Positions 51,788-61,429 of a DNA stretch of 64,000 bases are shown here, piece by piece (position 1 is the stretch's first letter; each line of letters opens with the position of its first letter). This DNA comes from Vulcanisaeta sp. JCM 16159 (GTDB lineage Archaea; Thermoproteota; Thermoprotei; Thermoproteales; Thermocladiaceae): contig NZ_BBDN01000013.1 of the NCBI RefSeq assembly GCF_001316265.1, forward strand, positions 1 through 64,000, written 5' to 3'. The notes beneath the pieces were generated by a model. That model saw only the letters and a program-made list of their open reading frames with translations, was not told the origin of the DNA and made no database searches. The position numbers and the translations under genes are program-made.

Positions 51788-53458
51788 ATGGAGAGTACGG
51801 ATAGGATTAAGGAAAAGTATGATGAGTGGGTTAGAGAATTCCTACTGCCAACCCTTAAGAAATTACCTGAATGGAGGAAATTCACATCATCATTTGGAAT
51901 TGAGATAAAACCCCTATACACACCACTAGATATTAAGGGTGATTACCTGGACAGATTGGGATTCCCGGGTGAGTACCCATTCACCAGAGGTATATATCCA
52001 AGCATGTATAGGTCAAGGCTATGGACGTTTAGGGAGTACTCAGGTTTCGGGTCGCCAGAGGATACGAATAGAAGGTATAAATTCCTCATATCACAGGGAC
52101 AGACCGGCTTGAGTGTCGCATTTGACTTACCAACGCAGTTAGGCCTTGACCCTGACCATGAACTCGCGTATCCCGAAGTCGGTAAAGTTGGTGTTTCGGT
52201 TCCTGAAGTTATTTCCATGTCAATCCTCTTTGATGGTATTGACATTGGTAAAATAACCACATCATTTACCATAAATGCCACGGCGGCGGAGATACTGTCC
52301 ATGTACATAACGGTCGCCGAGAGTAGGGGTATTGATAAGGCGGTTCTTGATGGTACTATTCAGAATGACATACTCAAGGAGTTCATAGCCAGGAACCTAT
52401 ACATATACCCACCACTTCACTCGATGAGGTATACGACGGACATAATAGCCTACACATCAAAAAAACATGCCAAAGTGGCACCCAATAAGCATCAGTGGTT
52501 ATCACTTTAGGGAGGCGGGGGCCACGGCGGTTCAGGAACTCGCCTTCACGCTGGCTGATGCCATTGAGTACACCAATTGGGTAATAAATAGGTGGAAGAT
52601 GAATGTCGATGACTTTGCACCTGGGTTATCCTTCTTCTTCGCAGCAACGACAAACCTCTTTGAGGAGGTTGCGAAGTTCAGGGCAGCCCGTAGGTTATAT
52701 GCGAGGATTATGAGGGAGAGGTTTGGCGCCAGAAAGGCTGAGTCAATGAGGTTGAAATTCCATGTACAGACGTCGGGGGCTACGTTAACGGCCCAGCAGC
52801 CCGAGGTCAACATTATTAGGACAACGATACAGGCACTAGCAGCGGTGCTTGGTGGTGCTCAATCGCTCCATGTGAATGCATATGACGAGGCGTTAGCGTT
52901 ACCTACCGAGAAGTCCGTGAAGCTGGCATTAAGGGTTCAGCAGGTGATAGCGTATGAGAGTGGAGTTGTTGATTCAATAGATCCGCTGGGTGGTTCGTAC
53001 TACATTGAGTGGCTTACGGACACGATAGAGGAGGAGACCATGAAAATAATTGATTATATTGACAGGCTTGGCGGCATGACGAAGGCTGTGGAGATCGGCT
53101 ATCCACAGAGGGCTATTGCCGAGTCTGCGTATCAATATCAGAGGATGATTGAGGAGGGTAAGATAGCCGTGATTGGCGTGAATATGTTTAGGGAAGAGGA
53201 GGAGCTCCACATAGAGCTTCATAAGGTCGACCCAGTGTCTAGGGAGAGGAGTATTAGACGTGTTAGGGAGATTAGGGAGAACCGTGATAGGGAGGCCTGG
53301 GAGAGGGCGCTCAATGAGTTGAGGAGGGCGGCTGATAGGATGATGAGAATGTGTTCCCGTATATACTAAATGCGGTTAAGGCCAAGGCAACCGTTGGTGA
53401 GATATCAAGTGTGCTACGTGATATATGGGGTGAGTATAAGCCACCATCAATTTACTAA
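51788..53458 (+). CDS. Methylmalonyl-CoA mutase, large (catalytic) subunit
   Basis: This subunit interconverts methylmalonyl-CoA and succinyl-CoA. The barrel domain has [80 protein letters not shown], the active-site [20 protein letters not shown] and the CoA-binding [20 protein letters not shown]. Slips near 52465 and 53340 break it; the corrected C-terminus is [20 protein letters not shown], ending at 53458. The length is about 557 residues. The B12-binding part is a separate gene, as usual in archaea. ATTTATTA at 51755 is a likely TATA box for ATG 51788. Confidence 0.94.
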
Positions 53459-53500
53459 GGAAAAGATTTTTAGGGTATGAAACATGGTTAGTGATGAAGT

Positions 53501-53893
53501 ATGCCTAAGCCTAAGGTAATCATTGCCAAACTTGGTCTTGATGGGCATGACAGAGGTGCCAAGGTCATTGCCAGGGCATTGGCTGAGGCAGGCTTTGAGG
53601 TTGTTTACACGGGTATTAGGCAGACGCCTAGCCAGGTTGTTGAGACCGCGATTCAGGAGGATGCGAAGTTGATAGGCATCAGCATATTGTCGGGCTCTCA
53701 CATGGAGCTTGTGGGTGAGTTAATGAGGATTATGAAGGAGAGAGGTGTGAATATACCTGTACTTGTTGGTGGGATAATACCTCCTGAGGATAGGGATGCA
53801 TTATTAAAGATGGGTGTTGCTGGTGTTTATGGACCTGGCACGCCGCTTAAGGAAATTATCGATATAGTAAAGAAACTCGTGGGTGTTGTATAA
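53501..53893 (+). CDS. Methylmalonyl-CoA mutase, B12-binding subunit
   Basis: The 130-residue cobalamin-binding domain carries the base-off motif KLGLDGHDRGAKVIARALAE (Asp-x-His-x-x-Gly), then GISILSGSHMELVGELMRIM (Ser-x-Leu) and VPVLVGGIIPP-like and GVYGPGTPLKEIID (Gly-Gly). It completes the mutase with the large subunit 42 bases upstream. Its stop overlaps the start of meaB (TAATGA). The frame is intact. Confidence 0.95.
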   Translation: MPKPKVIIAKLGLDGHDRGAKVIARALAEAGFEVVYTGIRQTPSQVVETAIQEDAKLIGISILSGSHMELVGELMRIMKERGVNIPVLVGGIIPPEDRDALLKMGVAGVYGPGTPLKEIIDIVKKLVGVV

Positions 53894-54785
53894 TGAGTAT
53901 TAATGAATTACTTGAAAGGGCGCGTAGTTGGGATAAAGCAGCCATTGCTAAATTAATAACTCTAGCTGAGGAGGGTATTGAGATTCCATTAAATATACAA
54001 CGTAAGAGCCACGTAATAGGCATAACTGGTCCTCCAGGCTCGGGTAAAAGTACTTTAATATATACGATGGCAAGGAAAATACCACAGGACAGAAGGATTG
54101 CAATACTTACCATTGATCCATCTAGTCCATTCACTGGAGGTTCTTTCATGGGCAATAGAATTAGAATGCAGGAACTCACCTCAAGACCCAACATATACAT
54201 TAGGAGTATGGCCACTAGGGGTATTCGTGGTGGGCTTAATTATGCGACAATAGCTGCGGTGAACATACTTGAGTACGCCGGTGCGGATTACATATTCATT
54301 GAGACTGTCGGTGCTGGGCAGTCGGACACGGACGTTAAGTATGTAGCCGACACAATACTTGTACTGGTACCACCACTCTCCGGTGATGAGATCCAAGCCC
54401 TCAAGAGTGGTCTTATGGAGATTGGGGATATATACGTTGTCTCAAAGTCTGATAACCAAGCATCTGAGTCGACATATAGGGATTTACTGGCTATGGTCGA
54501 CATGATGAGGGAGGTCAAGGGTGACTCTTGGAAACCTGCCGTGATTAAGGTGTCTGGCTTATATGGTTATGGAGTCGATGAGCTACTTAGGTTAATTGAT
54601 GATAGGTTTAGGGAATTGAGTAATAATAGTAAGTTGGGTGAATCCCTAATAAGCAGAAGGTTACTTGAGATGAGGCTTTATGCCTATGACCTACTTGAGA
54701 AGAGACTTGATGAAAATAAGGACTTAGAGGGCGATGTAATTAATGGCAGTTTATCACGCAGGAGGCTGCGAGGAAACTGCTTGGT
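53893..54785 (+). CDS. meaB: MeaB/ArgK GTPase, mutase chaperone
   Basis: MeaB is a G3E GTPase that protects and reloads methylmalonyl-CoA mutase with adenosylcobalamin. It has VIGITGPPGSGKSTLIYTMA (Walker A), AILTIDPSSPFTGGSFMGNR, IRMQELTSRPNIYIRSMATR, ADYIFIETVGAGQSDTDV (Walker B) and IYVVSKSDNQASESTY. In the plain frame the end is garbled to 54864. Adding one C near 54756 restores the family ending INGSLSPQEAARKLLG and then runs on, with no stop, into the epimerase at 54786. So the two may be fused, or a second slip hides the stop. Confidence 0.9.
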
Positions 54786-55193
54786 ATGGAGAAGCCGAGG
54801 CTTGATCATGTGGCCATTGCGGTTAAAGACCTCAACAGTGCTGTTGAGAAGTTCAGGAGATTAGGACTTAGGGTCAGTGACCCAATAATTGTTGAGGAAC
54901 AGGGGGTTAAAGTCGTGATGGTGTGGCTTGGTAATACTAGGATTGAATTACTTGAACCACTTAATCCAAGTTCCACAGTGGCTAAGTTCCTGGAGAGTAG
55001 GGGTGAGGGCATTCATCACATAGCCCTTGAGGTTGATGACTTGGATGGGTTCATTAAGAGGGTGCAGGAGGCAGGCCTCACACTTACTGGTAAGCCAAGT
55101 AAAGGCGCTGAGGGTATTGTCACGTTCATACACCCAAAGAGCCTTAATGGCGTCCTCCTCGAGTTAGTTCAGCATAAGGCACATAATGAGTGA
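54786..55193 (+). CDS. mce: Methylmalonyl-CoA epimerase
   Basis: A vicinal-oxygen-chelate protein of 135 residues: RLDHVAIAVKDLNSAVEKFR (metal His), GVKVVMVWLGNTRIELLEPL (Glu), SRGEGIHHIALEVDDLDGFI (His) and HPKSLNGVLLELVQH (Glu). These are the usual four metal ligands and acid-base residues that switch the R and S forms of methylmalonyl-CoA. The ATG at 54786 may instead be an internal Met of a MeaB-epimerase fusion. The frame is intact. Confidence 0.93.
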   Translation: MEKPRLDHVAIAVKDLNSAVEKFRRLGLRVSDPIIVEEQGVKVVMVWLGNTRIELLEPLNPSSTVAKFLESRGEGIHHIALEVDDLDGFIKRVQEAGLTLTGKPSKGAEGIVTFIHPKSLNGVLLELVQHKAHNE

Positions 55194-55194
55194 T

Positions 55195-55203
55195 CTTTAA
55201 ATA
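55195..55203 (+). promoter_or_regulatory. TATA box for the DUF2070 gene
   Basis: CTTTAAATA lies 26-34 bases before the GTG at 55229, supporting that start and a leaderless message separate from the mutase operon. Confidence 0.4.
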
Positions 55204-55228
55204 ATCTAGAGGTGCAGGTTCAGCTTGC

Positions 55229-57011
55229 GTGAAGAAGGGTAGGTCATTTGAGCATGGTTATACAATAGTATTTAGAGGAGGAGATTCATTAAAGTACTCA
55301 TTAATGATATTAATCATTATAGTTCCCTACCTAATGAGCCTATATGTACATGAGTCATTAATTATTTACTTTAAATCATTGGTTATTTATGGCATTATGT
55401 TCTTATCGGTGTTCATAACCCTTAGGGTAATGGTATCCACTCAATCATATAGGGGCTTTGGTACGACATTGTCGTTATTTAGTACGACGCTCGCAGCCGT
55501 AATAGACCTACTGATTACCTTAGCCACGCATAAATTCGTTGTTGGGTTTGGTGCATTATCCTTCGTCTTGCCACTAAGTGCCATGATAATGGTTCTGAGG
55601 GGTCTTGAACATAATGGGGGTTCGATGAAAAAAATACATCGCATACCCACTCTATACCTTACCGGGCATACTAATTATTCAATTAATATCGTATTTTTTT
55701 AATTACTACAATAGATCCCATAAAATACGTTATTTTAGACTCGGCGTTTTACGTGTTCTCCTTCCTATTCATTTACTACGTGATCTTTAAGTTTGAGGCA
55801 TCTTACGGTGGTATTGATATATTTAAGTTATTTAGTTCATATTTATACACGGCTCTATTTGAGTATTCTGAGCCGTTTGAGAGAGAGTTAAGTAAAAGAT
55901 CCATTGTTAGGGACGTTAAAGTGCACTTGTTTATACTTAATAGTGATAATAATGCTTATGTGGTCACCATACCTGAGCTTCATGCCGGGCCAATAGCTAA
56001 GGTTGGTGGTGGTTACCTAATTAGTGACCTCGTTAGTGAGATAAGTCGTTATGTGAACCCCGTGGTTATATACACGGTGTTGGTAGTCATGAGTTGGACC
56101 CGGCAACTAGAATTGATGTGCGTAAGATAGTTAGGGTGGTGGCTACCAAGGTTAAAGAGTCACTAAATGAGCGTAGTACAGGCAATGTGTGCGTTGGGAA
56201 GATGCCTGTTCAAATAGAAAGTCGTAATTTCAGGGTAACCCACGTACCTTTATGTGGGAAGTCCCTTGTGATCATTAGTCGGCTCGTTAAGTCCAGCGAT
56301 GATATCCCTCTCAGTGTTTATGAGGAATTGAGAAAGAGAGTAAGGCTTGATTGGGATAATGTAATATTGATTGATGCCCAGAATTATTACTCGGATGATA
56401 ATACATGGGATGAAAATGACATTAATGAATTAGCCCAATTACTGAGTAAGATTGGGGAGTTAGAGGATCAAAGGCTTGAAATAAAGTCATGTGTGAATCA
56501 TGTGCCTAAATATGCCTTTGGGCCTATACAATTTGAAATTGGTGATAATGGTCTAATAACGTGGGGTCTAGAGATAAATGGTAAGAGAGTCCTGCTGGTC
56601 ATATTTGATGGTAATAACTTGAGGAGGGAGTTGGCCGACGCAATAATTAATGAGTTCAGAAGTGGCTTCGACATAGTCGAGGTCTTAACCACAGATAATC
56701 ATCAATACACAGGTATTGCCAGGTTCACGAGAAGTAGAGGCTATAAGGTTGTTGGTGATTCAATAAGTCATGAGTTAATAATAAGGAATGTAAGGAAGAG
56801 CGTAAAGCGTTGTATTAACGATCTAAGGAAAACTAGTGTGAGATACTACCCAGTGCTTATTGAGGGCATTAGGTTAATTGGTGATTCTTTTAGTAGTATG
56901 GTAAGGGCTGCGGAGAGGGGTGTCATGGATTGGAAGAAGCACTTCACCGTGTTGATAATACTTCCTATACTGACGATGATAATCCTCGGGATAATACTCG
57001 GTATTCTTTAG
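55229..57011 (+). CDS. DUF2070-family membrane protein
   Basis: The N-terminal 220 residues hold about six membrane segments, for example LMILIIIVPYLMSLYVHESL and TTLAAVIDLLITLATH. A soluble domain has VTIPELHAGPIAKVGGGYLI followed, after a slip near 56085, by GVGSHELDPATRIDVRKIVR. These His-x-Gly-Pro and Gly-Ser-His-x-Leu-Asp motifs match the archaeal DUF2070 family. It ends with a C-terminal membrane helix (FTVLIILPILTMIILGIILG). Another slip lies near 55690. The joined length is about 594 residues. The function is unknown; the His/Asp motifs hint at a metal site. Confidence 0.75.
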
Positions 57012-57069
57012 AACTTAATAAATACAAAAGGTTTAATAGAGAGGTCTACGTAATTAATCAGGAAGGGAT

Positions 57070-57537
57070 ATGGGTTCCGAGGATCTGAAAAGGCAGGCAA
57101 TTAGGGCTCACATAGCTGGGTTAATAACTAGGCTTGAGAATTGGGTTAAGGATCAGAAGAAGTTCATGGATGAGCTTCAGAAGTATGGTGACTATATAGT
57201 TAGCCAGGACAGATTATCACTATTACTATCAGCACAGGCAATGCTATACTACATAGAAAGGACGCTCAAGGACTTCGAGTCCTGGTTAAACAACCCAATG
57301 ATAACCTCAATAATGCCCATAGACATGCTAAAGGAGTTGGAGGAGAGACTTAGGGATATAGCCATTGAGTTCGTTAGGCTTGATATAGATCACACGAGTA
57401 GGTACGTGGATATACTCAAGAAGATGGAGAATGAGAACGAGATACCAGACATACTAAGGCTCTACATTGAGCAGAGAGGTATTGCTCAACAGAGGGGTCA
57501 GCAGGGAGAGCAGGGTGAGGTACCAAGATTTATGTGA
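57070..57537 (+). CDS. Crenarchaeal helical protein of unknown function (DUF2153-like)
   Basis: A 155-residue all-helical protein with an intact frame, including AHIAGLITRLENWVKDQKKF, YIVSQDRLSLLLSAQAMLYY and MLKELEERLRDIAIEFVRLD, and a Gln/Gly-rich tail. It resembles the small crenarchaeal family DUF2153 as far as I recall. No catalytic motif is seen. A possible role is in protein-protein contacts. Confidence 0.55.
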   Translation: MGSEDLKRQAIRAHIAGLITRLENWVKDQKKFMDELQKYGDYIVSQDRLSLLLSAQAMLYYIERTLKDFESWLNNPMITSIMPIDMLKELEERLRDIAIEFVRLDIDHTSRYVDILKKMENENEIPDILRLYIEQRGIAQQRGQQGEQGEVPRFM

Positions 57538-57560
57538 TTAAAAACTAATATTTGATTTAA

Positions 57561-57931
57561 TTATTTCCCGACAATCTCATTTAAATAGTCCCTAATTATT
57601 TGAATGGCGTCCTTACCGAACATCTTAATTATCAAGCCAATATGCTCCCTAATGAGTTCGTTCTTAACCTCGTAGGGTATTGAAAGTTCATATACAAATT
57701 GCCTAACATTATTTATAACCTTTTCACGTTTATTAATAAATCCCCTGGTGTATAACCTACTTAATACCGTAAGCACCGTGGTGTATGCGGTCTTTCTACC
57801 CCTCTTCGTCAACTCCTCCATATGGTCATTGCCGTAGCCTCCTTAAGCTCATTAAGTATGCCAATAACCTCAGCCTCAAGTGGTCCAATCATCAATAGGA
57901 GTCTCCTTCTGCGTTCATTTTGTTCCATCAT
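57561..57931 (-). CDS. BlaI/MecI-type winged-helix repressor
   Basis: The DNA-binding core reads MGPLEAEVIGILNELKEAT-like at the N-terminus and, after a slip near 57825, MEELTKRGRKTAYTTVLTVL and SRLYTRGFINKREKVINNVR, the penicillinase-repressor (PF03965) pattern. A helical C-terminus for dimer formation follows. The true start is probably the ATG at 57929-57931 (MMEQNERRRRL), with TTTATAAAA (57950-57958, minus strand) about 20-28 bases upstream. The length is about 123 residues. The target is unknown; membrane partners (BlaR) are not seen nearby. Confidence 0.7.
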
Positions 57932-57949
57932 ATAGGTTTACACGCGTAG

Positions 57950-57958
57950 TTTTATAAA
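57950..57958 (-). promoter_or_regulatory. TATA box for the BlaI-like gene
   Basis: On the minus strand TTTATAAAA ends 19 bases before the ATG whose A is at 57931, a normal spacing for a leaderless start. Confidence 0.45.
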
Positions 57959-57972
57959 CCTAACACACAGGT

Positions 57973-58818
57973 CTAAAACTTACCAACTCTAATATCTAGC
58001 CTAACCTTATACACATATGGAGCATAATCCCTAACAATCCTCCTATTAATGACTTGACAATCATAACCCAAATCACCACAGTAATTCCTAACCAAGCCCT
58101 CAGCTTCACCGTAAGGATTCTCCTCAGTGCCCAAATGATAGAAATGAATAATTCCACCATCCTTAATGCACATCAATGATTGCATTAAAAACCTATGAGC
58201 GCCCAGGGGTAAAGTTAAGATAATTCTATCGACGCCACAGAATAAATTCATTAACTTTGAGGCATCGCCGAGTAGCGGTAGTACCTTGCCCTTGAGTCTA
58301 TTCAATTTAATATTATCAAGCATGTAGTAATATGCGTATTCATTAAGTTCGATAGCGATTATTAACTTGACCGAGGACTGCCTCTTCAATATGGTAATGG
58401 CGTAGGGACCGACACCAGCGAAGGGGTATAGAATAACCTCGCCAGGCATTACCTGCCTAGCAATGTCCTCTCTATCGCCCTGATCCCTAGGTGAAAAGTA
58501 GGCCTTGGTGGGGTCCACCTTAATTAAGTAATTATCCTCCTTATGAATAACCTCAGTAGGTCCAGGGACTAGGACCTCGTACCTATATAGCCTAAATTCG
58601 CCTTCCCTTGCGCCGATTCTTCTGATTACGGCCTTGACGTGCTTGTTCAATTTAACTATTGCTTCTCCAATCACGAATTTATAGCCCTCAAGCTCAGGTG
58701 GTATCTCAATAATTGCAACTGCGCCTGACCTAGAGCCAATTATATCGAAGCTCCTTGGCACCTTGTCCCAAAGCTCCCTTGGAATTAGTGGCTTAACAGC
58801 CTCTTTAAGCGTGGGCAC
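57973..58818 (-). CDS. trm5: tRNA (guanine37-N1)-methyltransferase Trm5
   Basis: Trm5 methylates G37 next to the anticodon. The sequence has the N-terminal domain FDIIGSRSGAVAIIEIPPEL, then KVDPTKAYFSPRDQGDREDI, the SAM site VILYPFAGVGPYAITILKRQ, AIELNEYAYYYMLDNIKLNR and the catalytic-loop region RIILTLPLGAHRFLMQSLMC. At 281 residues it matches the Trm5b/Trm5a core without the extra D1 domain. In some archaea Taw22-type homologues act in wyosine synthesis. A GTG at 58818 is the start. The frame is intact. Confidence 0.88.
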   Translation of the reverse strand: MPTLKEAVKPLIPRELWDKVPRSFDIIGSRSGAVAIIEIPPELEGYKFVIGEAIVKLNKHVKAVIRRIGAREGEFRLYRYEVLVPGPTEVIHKEDNYLIKVDPTKAYFSPRDQGDREDIARQVMPGEVILYPFAGVGPYAITILKRQSSVKLIIAIELNEYAYYYMLDNIKLNRLKGKVLPLLGDASKLMNLFCGVDRIILTLPLGAHRFLMQSLMCIKDGGIIHFYHLGTEENPYGEAEGLVRNYCGDLGYDCQVINRRIVRDYAPYVYKVRLDIRVGKF

Positions 58819-58917
58819 TGACGCTCTTCATAATTGTGTGGAGACCCCTAAATTAATTTATCTTGTGGTCTTCGTGTGGAATAAAAATTAATAAGTGCTG
58901 TAAAACTCTGTAAATCG

Positions 58918-60345
58918 ATGAGTAAGGTCATAGAGTCTGTACCAGGCATTGTGTCTTACAGCACGGTTAGGGAGATTAAGGGGCCATTGATAGTTATCGA
59001 GAAGACCAAGGGTGTTGCGTACAACGAGATAGGTGAGGTCATTGGTCCGGATGGTGAGCCGAGGATGGTCCAAGTGGTTGAGGTTGGCGATAATTACGCA
59101 GTTGCCCAGGTACTAACTGGCACGCTTGGTTTGCCGGCCAAGGGCAGTACCGTGAGGTTTTATGGGAGGACCCTCAGGCTACCAGTTAGCGAGGATTTAC
59201 TGGGTAGGGTTCTTGATGGTAAAGGGCAGTCTAGGGATGGGCTTCCACTGCCACCTGCCGAGGAATACCTAGACATAAATGGTGAGCCCCTTAATCCATA
59301 TGCAAGGGAGTATCCGGAGGAGCCAATAGAGACTGGTGTAAGTGTGATTGATGGATTAAACACGATGGTTAGGGGCCAGAAGCTACCAATATTCAGTGGT
59401 ACGGGATTACCACACAACATGCTAGCTGCAAGTGGCTAGGCAGGCAACGGTTAGGGGCCATGAGGAGGAGTTCGCAATAATCTTCGCCGCAATGGGCCTT
59501 AAGTCTGAGGAGGCGTTGTTCTTCCTTAACGAGTTTAGGAGGACTGGCGCATTGAGGAGGCTTGTCATGGTTTTGAACCTAGCGAGTGACCCAATTGCAG
59601 AGAGGATACTAACACCGAGGACTGCACTAACAATCGCTGAGTACCTGGCATGGTACAGGGATTACCACGTACTCGTCATCCTAACCGACATGACGAACTA
59701 CGCAGAGGCCCTTAGGGAGTTATCATCATCAAAGGGTGAATTACCCGGTAGGCGTGGTTATCCGGGCTATATGTACACGGACTTCGCGACCATCTACGAG
59801 AGGACTGGCAGGGCTAAGGGCAAGAGGGGCAGTATTACCCAGTTCCCAATACTCACGATGCCCCATGACGACATAACGCACCCAATACCAGACCTGACTG
59901 GTTACATAACTGAGGGTCAATTAGTGCTTAGTAGGTCACTATGGGGTAAGGGCATTTACCCGCCGTTTGACGTGATAATGAGCCTATCGAGGCTCATGAA
60001 GGACGCGGTTGGCGAGGGTAAGACGAGGGATGACCATAAGTACGTGGCCAATCAATTAATTGCTGCTTACTCAAGGGCGTTGGACGTTAGGAACTTGGCC
60101 CTACTTGTTGGCGAGACTAACCTGAGCTGGCGTGAGAGGAGGTACCTCAGGTTTGCTGAGCAGTTCGAGCGTAGGTTCATCAATCAGGCTATTACGAGAG
60201 GAGAACCTTTGAGCAGACGCTCGATATTGCCTGGGATGTTATTAGTATATTACCTGAGGATGAGCTAACGAATGTACCGCCCGACATATCTAAGAGGTAT
60301 TATAGGCGTTCGATATTTGAGTCCATAAAGGACGTAGGTGCGTAG
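58918..60345 (+). CDS. atpB: A-type ATP synthase subunit B
   Basis: This is the non-catalytic regulatory B subunit of the archaeal A1 head. The sequence has [60 protein letters not shown] and then, after a slip near 59435, [20 protein letters not shown] and [20 protein letters not shown]. It also has [20 protein letters not shown] and [20 protein letters not shown]. As expected for B subunits, there is no functional Walker A. A slip near 60195 leads to [20 protein letters not shown], ending at 60345. The length is about 476 residues. Other ATPase genes are not adjacent here. Confidence 0.95.
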
Positions 60346-60444
60346 AATTAGCACTTTGTAAATATTGTTAATGCATTCGATCGAAAATACTTACAGAGTT
60401 CACGGTAGAGAATCTTAATAAATCCTGTAATTATCTAATCTATC

Positions 60445-60659
60445 ATGCCAAAGACCAAGGCGAAGGAAAAAAAATGGTGCTGATAAGTGTGCACATACCC
60501 AAGCAAATGCTTGAGGAACTGGATGAATTTGTAAAGCAGGGCATATTCCCCAGTAGGAGTGAGGCTATTAGAATTGCAATAAGGGACCTGCTATATAGGG
60601 AGAATTCGAGAAGTAAGACGCAGAATGTGGAGGATCTAATATTATTACCCGGTAGATAA
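60445..60659 (+). CDS. Ribbon-helix-helix (CopG/Arc-type) DNA-binding protein
   Basis: The core reads MVLISVHIPKQMLEELDEFV and KQGIFPSRSEAIRIAIRDLL, the standard CopG pattern with one beta strand and two helices. The plain frame starts at 60474, but ATG 60445 (MPKTKAKEKK) is joined to it if the run of eight A near 60467 should be nine. An A/T element near 60411-60420 fits the earlier start. The length is about 71 residues. It could regulate the downstream ubiX gene or itself. Confidence 0.75.
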
Positions 60660-60774
60660 TGGTTCGTATGATAGGGTTAATAAAGAATAATAAAACATAA
60701 TTATTGGATATTTCTTTTAAAATATTTTTATATAGGTATATATAATATATGTAATTGACAAAACCAGGGCATTA

Positions 60775-61383
60775 ATGTTATATTATTGGTACTCCTTCAT
60801 TAGTGCTGTGAGGAGAATAGTGGTTGGTATAACGGGGGCAAGTGGTGTTATTTACGGCGTGAGATTCCTTGAGATGATTAGGAGGTATGCAAAGGACTCC
60901 GAGGTTTACTTGGTCATGAGTAATACTGCAGTTGAAATATTGAGGCATGAGGTTGGTCTCGATAAGGAGTCAATATCGAAACTTGCAAACAGGGTTTACA
61001 ATGAGGATGAACTAGGCGCACCAATAGCCAGCGGGTCATTTAAGCATGATGGTATGGTGATCATACCATGCTCAATGAAGACCTTGGCGTCCATAGCCCA
61101 TGGAATAACGGATAACCTAATTACTAGGGCGGCTGATGTGGCGTTGAAGGAACGGAGAAAGTTGATCTTGGTAATTAGGGAGACACCACTTAACCTAGTA
61201 CACATTAAGAATATGGAGCTTGTTACACTGGCTGGCGCCATTGTAATGCCCGCAGCCCCCGCGTTCTATAATAAGCCAAGGACTATTGATGACTTGGTGA
61301 ATTTCGTAGTTGGTAGGGTCCTTGACCTACTGGGCATTGAGAACGACCTTTACAGGAGATGGAGTGGTTATTCTGAGGAGTAG
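60775..61383 (+). CDS. ubiX: Flavin prenyltransferase UbiX
   Basis: UbiX makes prenylated FMN, the cofactor of UbiD-type decarboxylases. The sequence has RIVVGITGASGVIYGVRFLE (FMN phosphate loop), PIASGSFKHDGMVIIPCSMK, TLASIAHGITDNLITRAADV, VIRETPLNLVHIKNMELVTL and IVMPAAPAFYNKPRTIDDLV, all standard. The length is 190-203 residues depending on the start; GTG 60811 is also possible. No ubiD is in the window. The frame is intact. Confidence 0.93.
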   Translation: MLYYWYSFISAVRRIVVGITGASGVIYGVRFLEMIRRYAKDSEVYLVMSNTAVEILRHEVGLDKESISKLANRVYNEDELGAPIASGSFKHDGMVIIPCSMKTLASIAHGITDNLITRAADVALKERRKLILVIRETPLNLVHIKNMELVTLAGAIVMPAAPAFYNKPRTIDDLVNFVVGRVLDLLGIENDLYRRWSGYSEE

Positions 61384-61429
61384 CATAGTAATTTAAGAAT
61401 GGGTTTGTTAAAACGGTGTCAATAGGATT

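Noticed and set aside
57840-57960. Divergent promoter region only between the BlaI-like gene and trm5
   Set aside because: The stretch to 57931 encodes the N-terminus of the BlaI-like protein across a frameshift.
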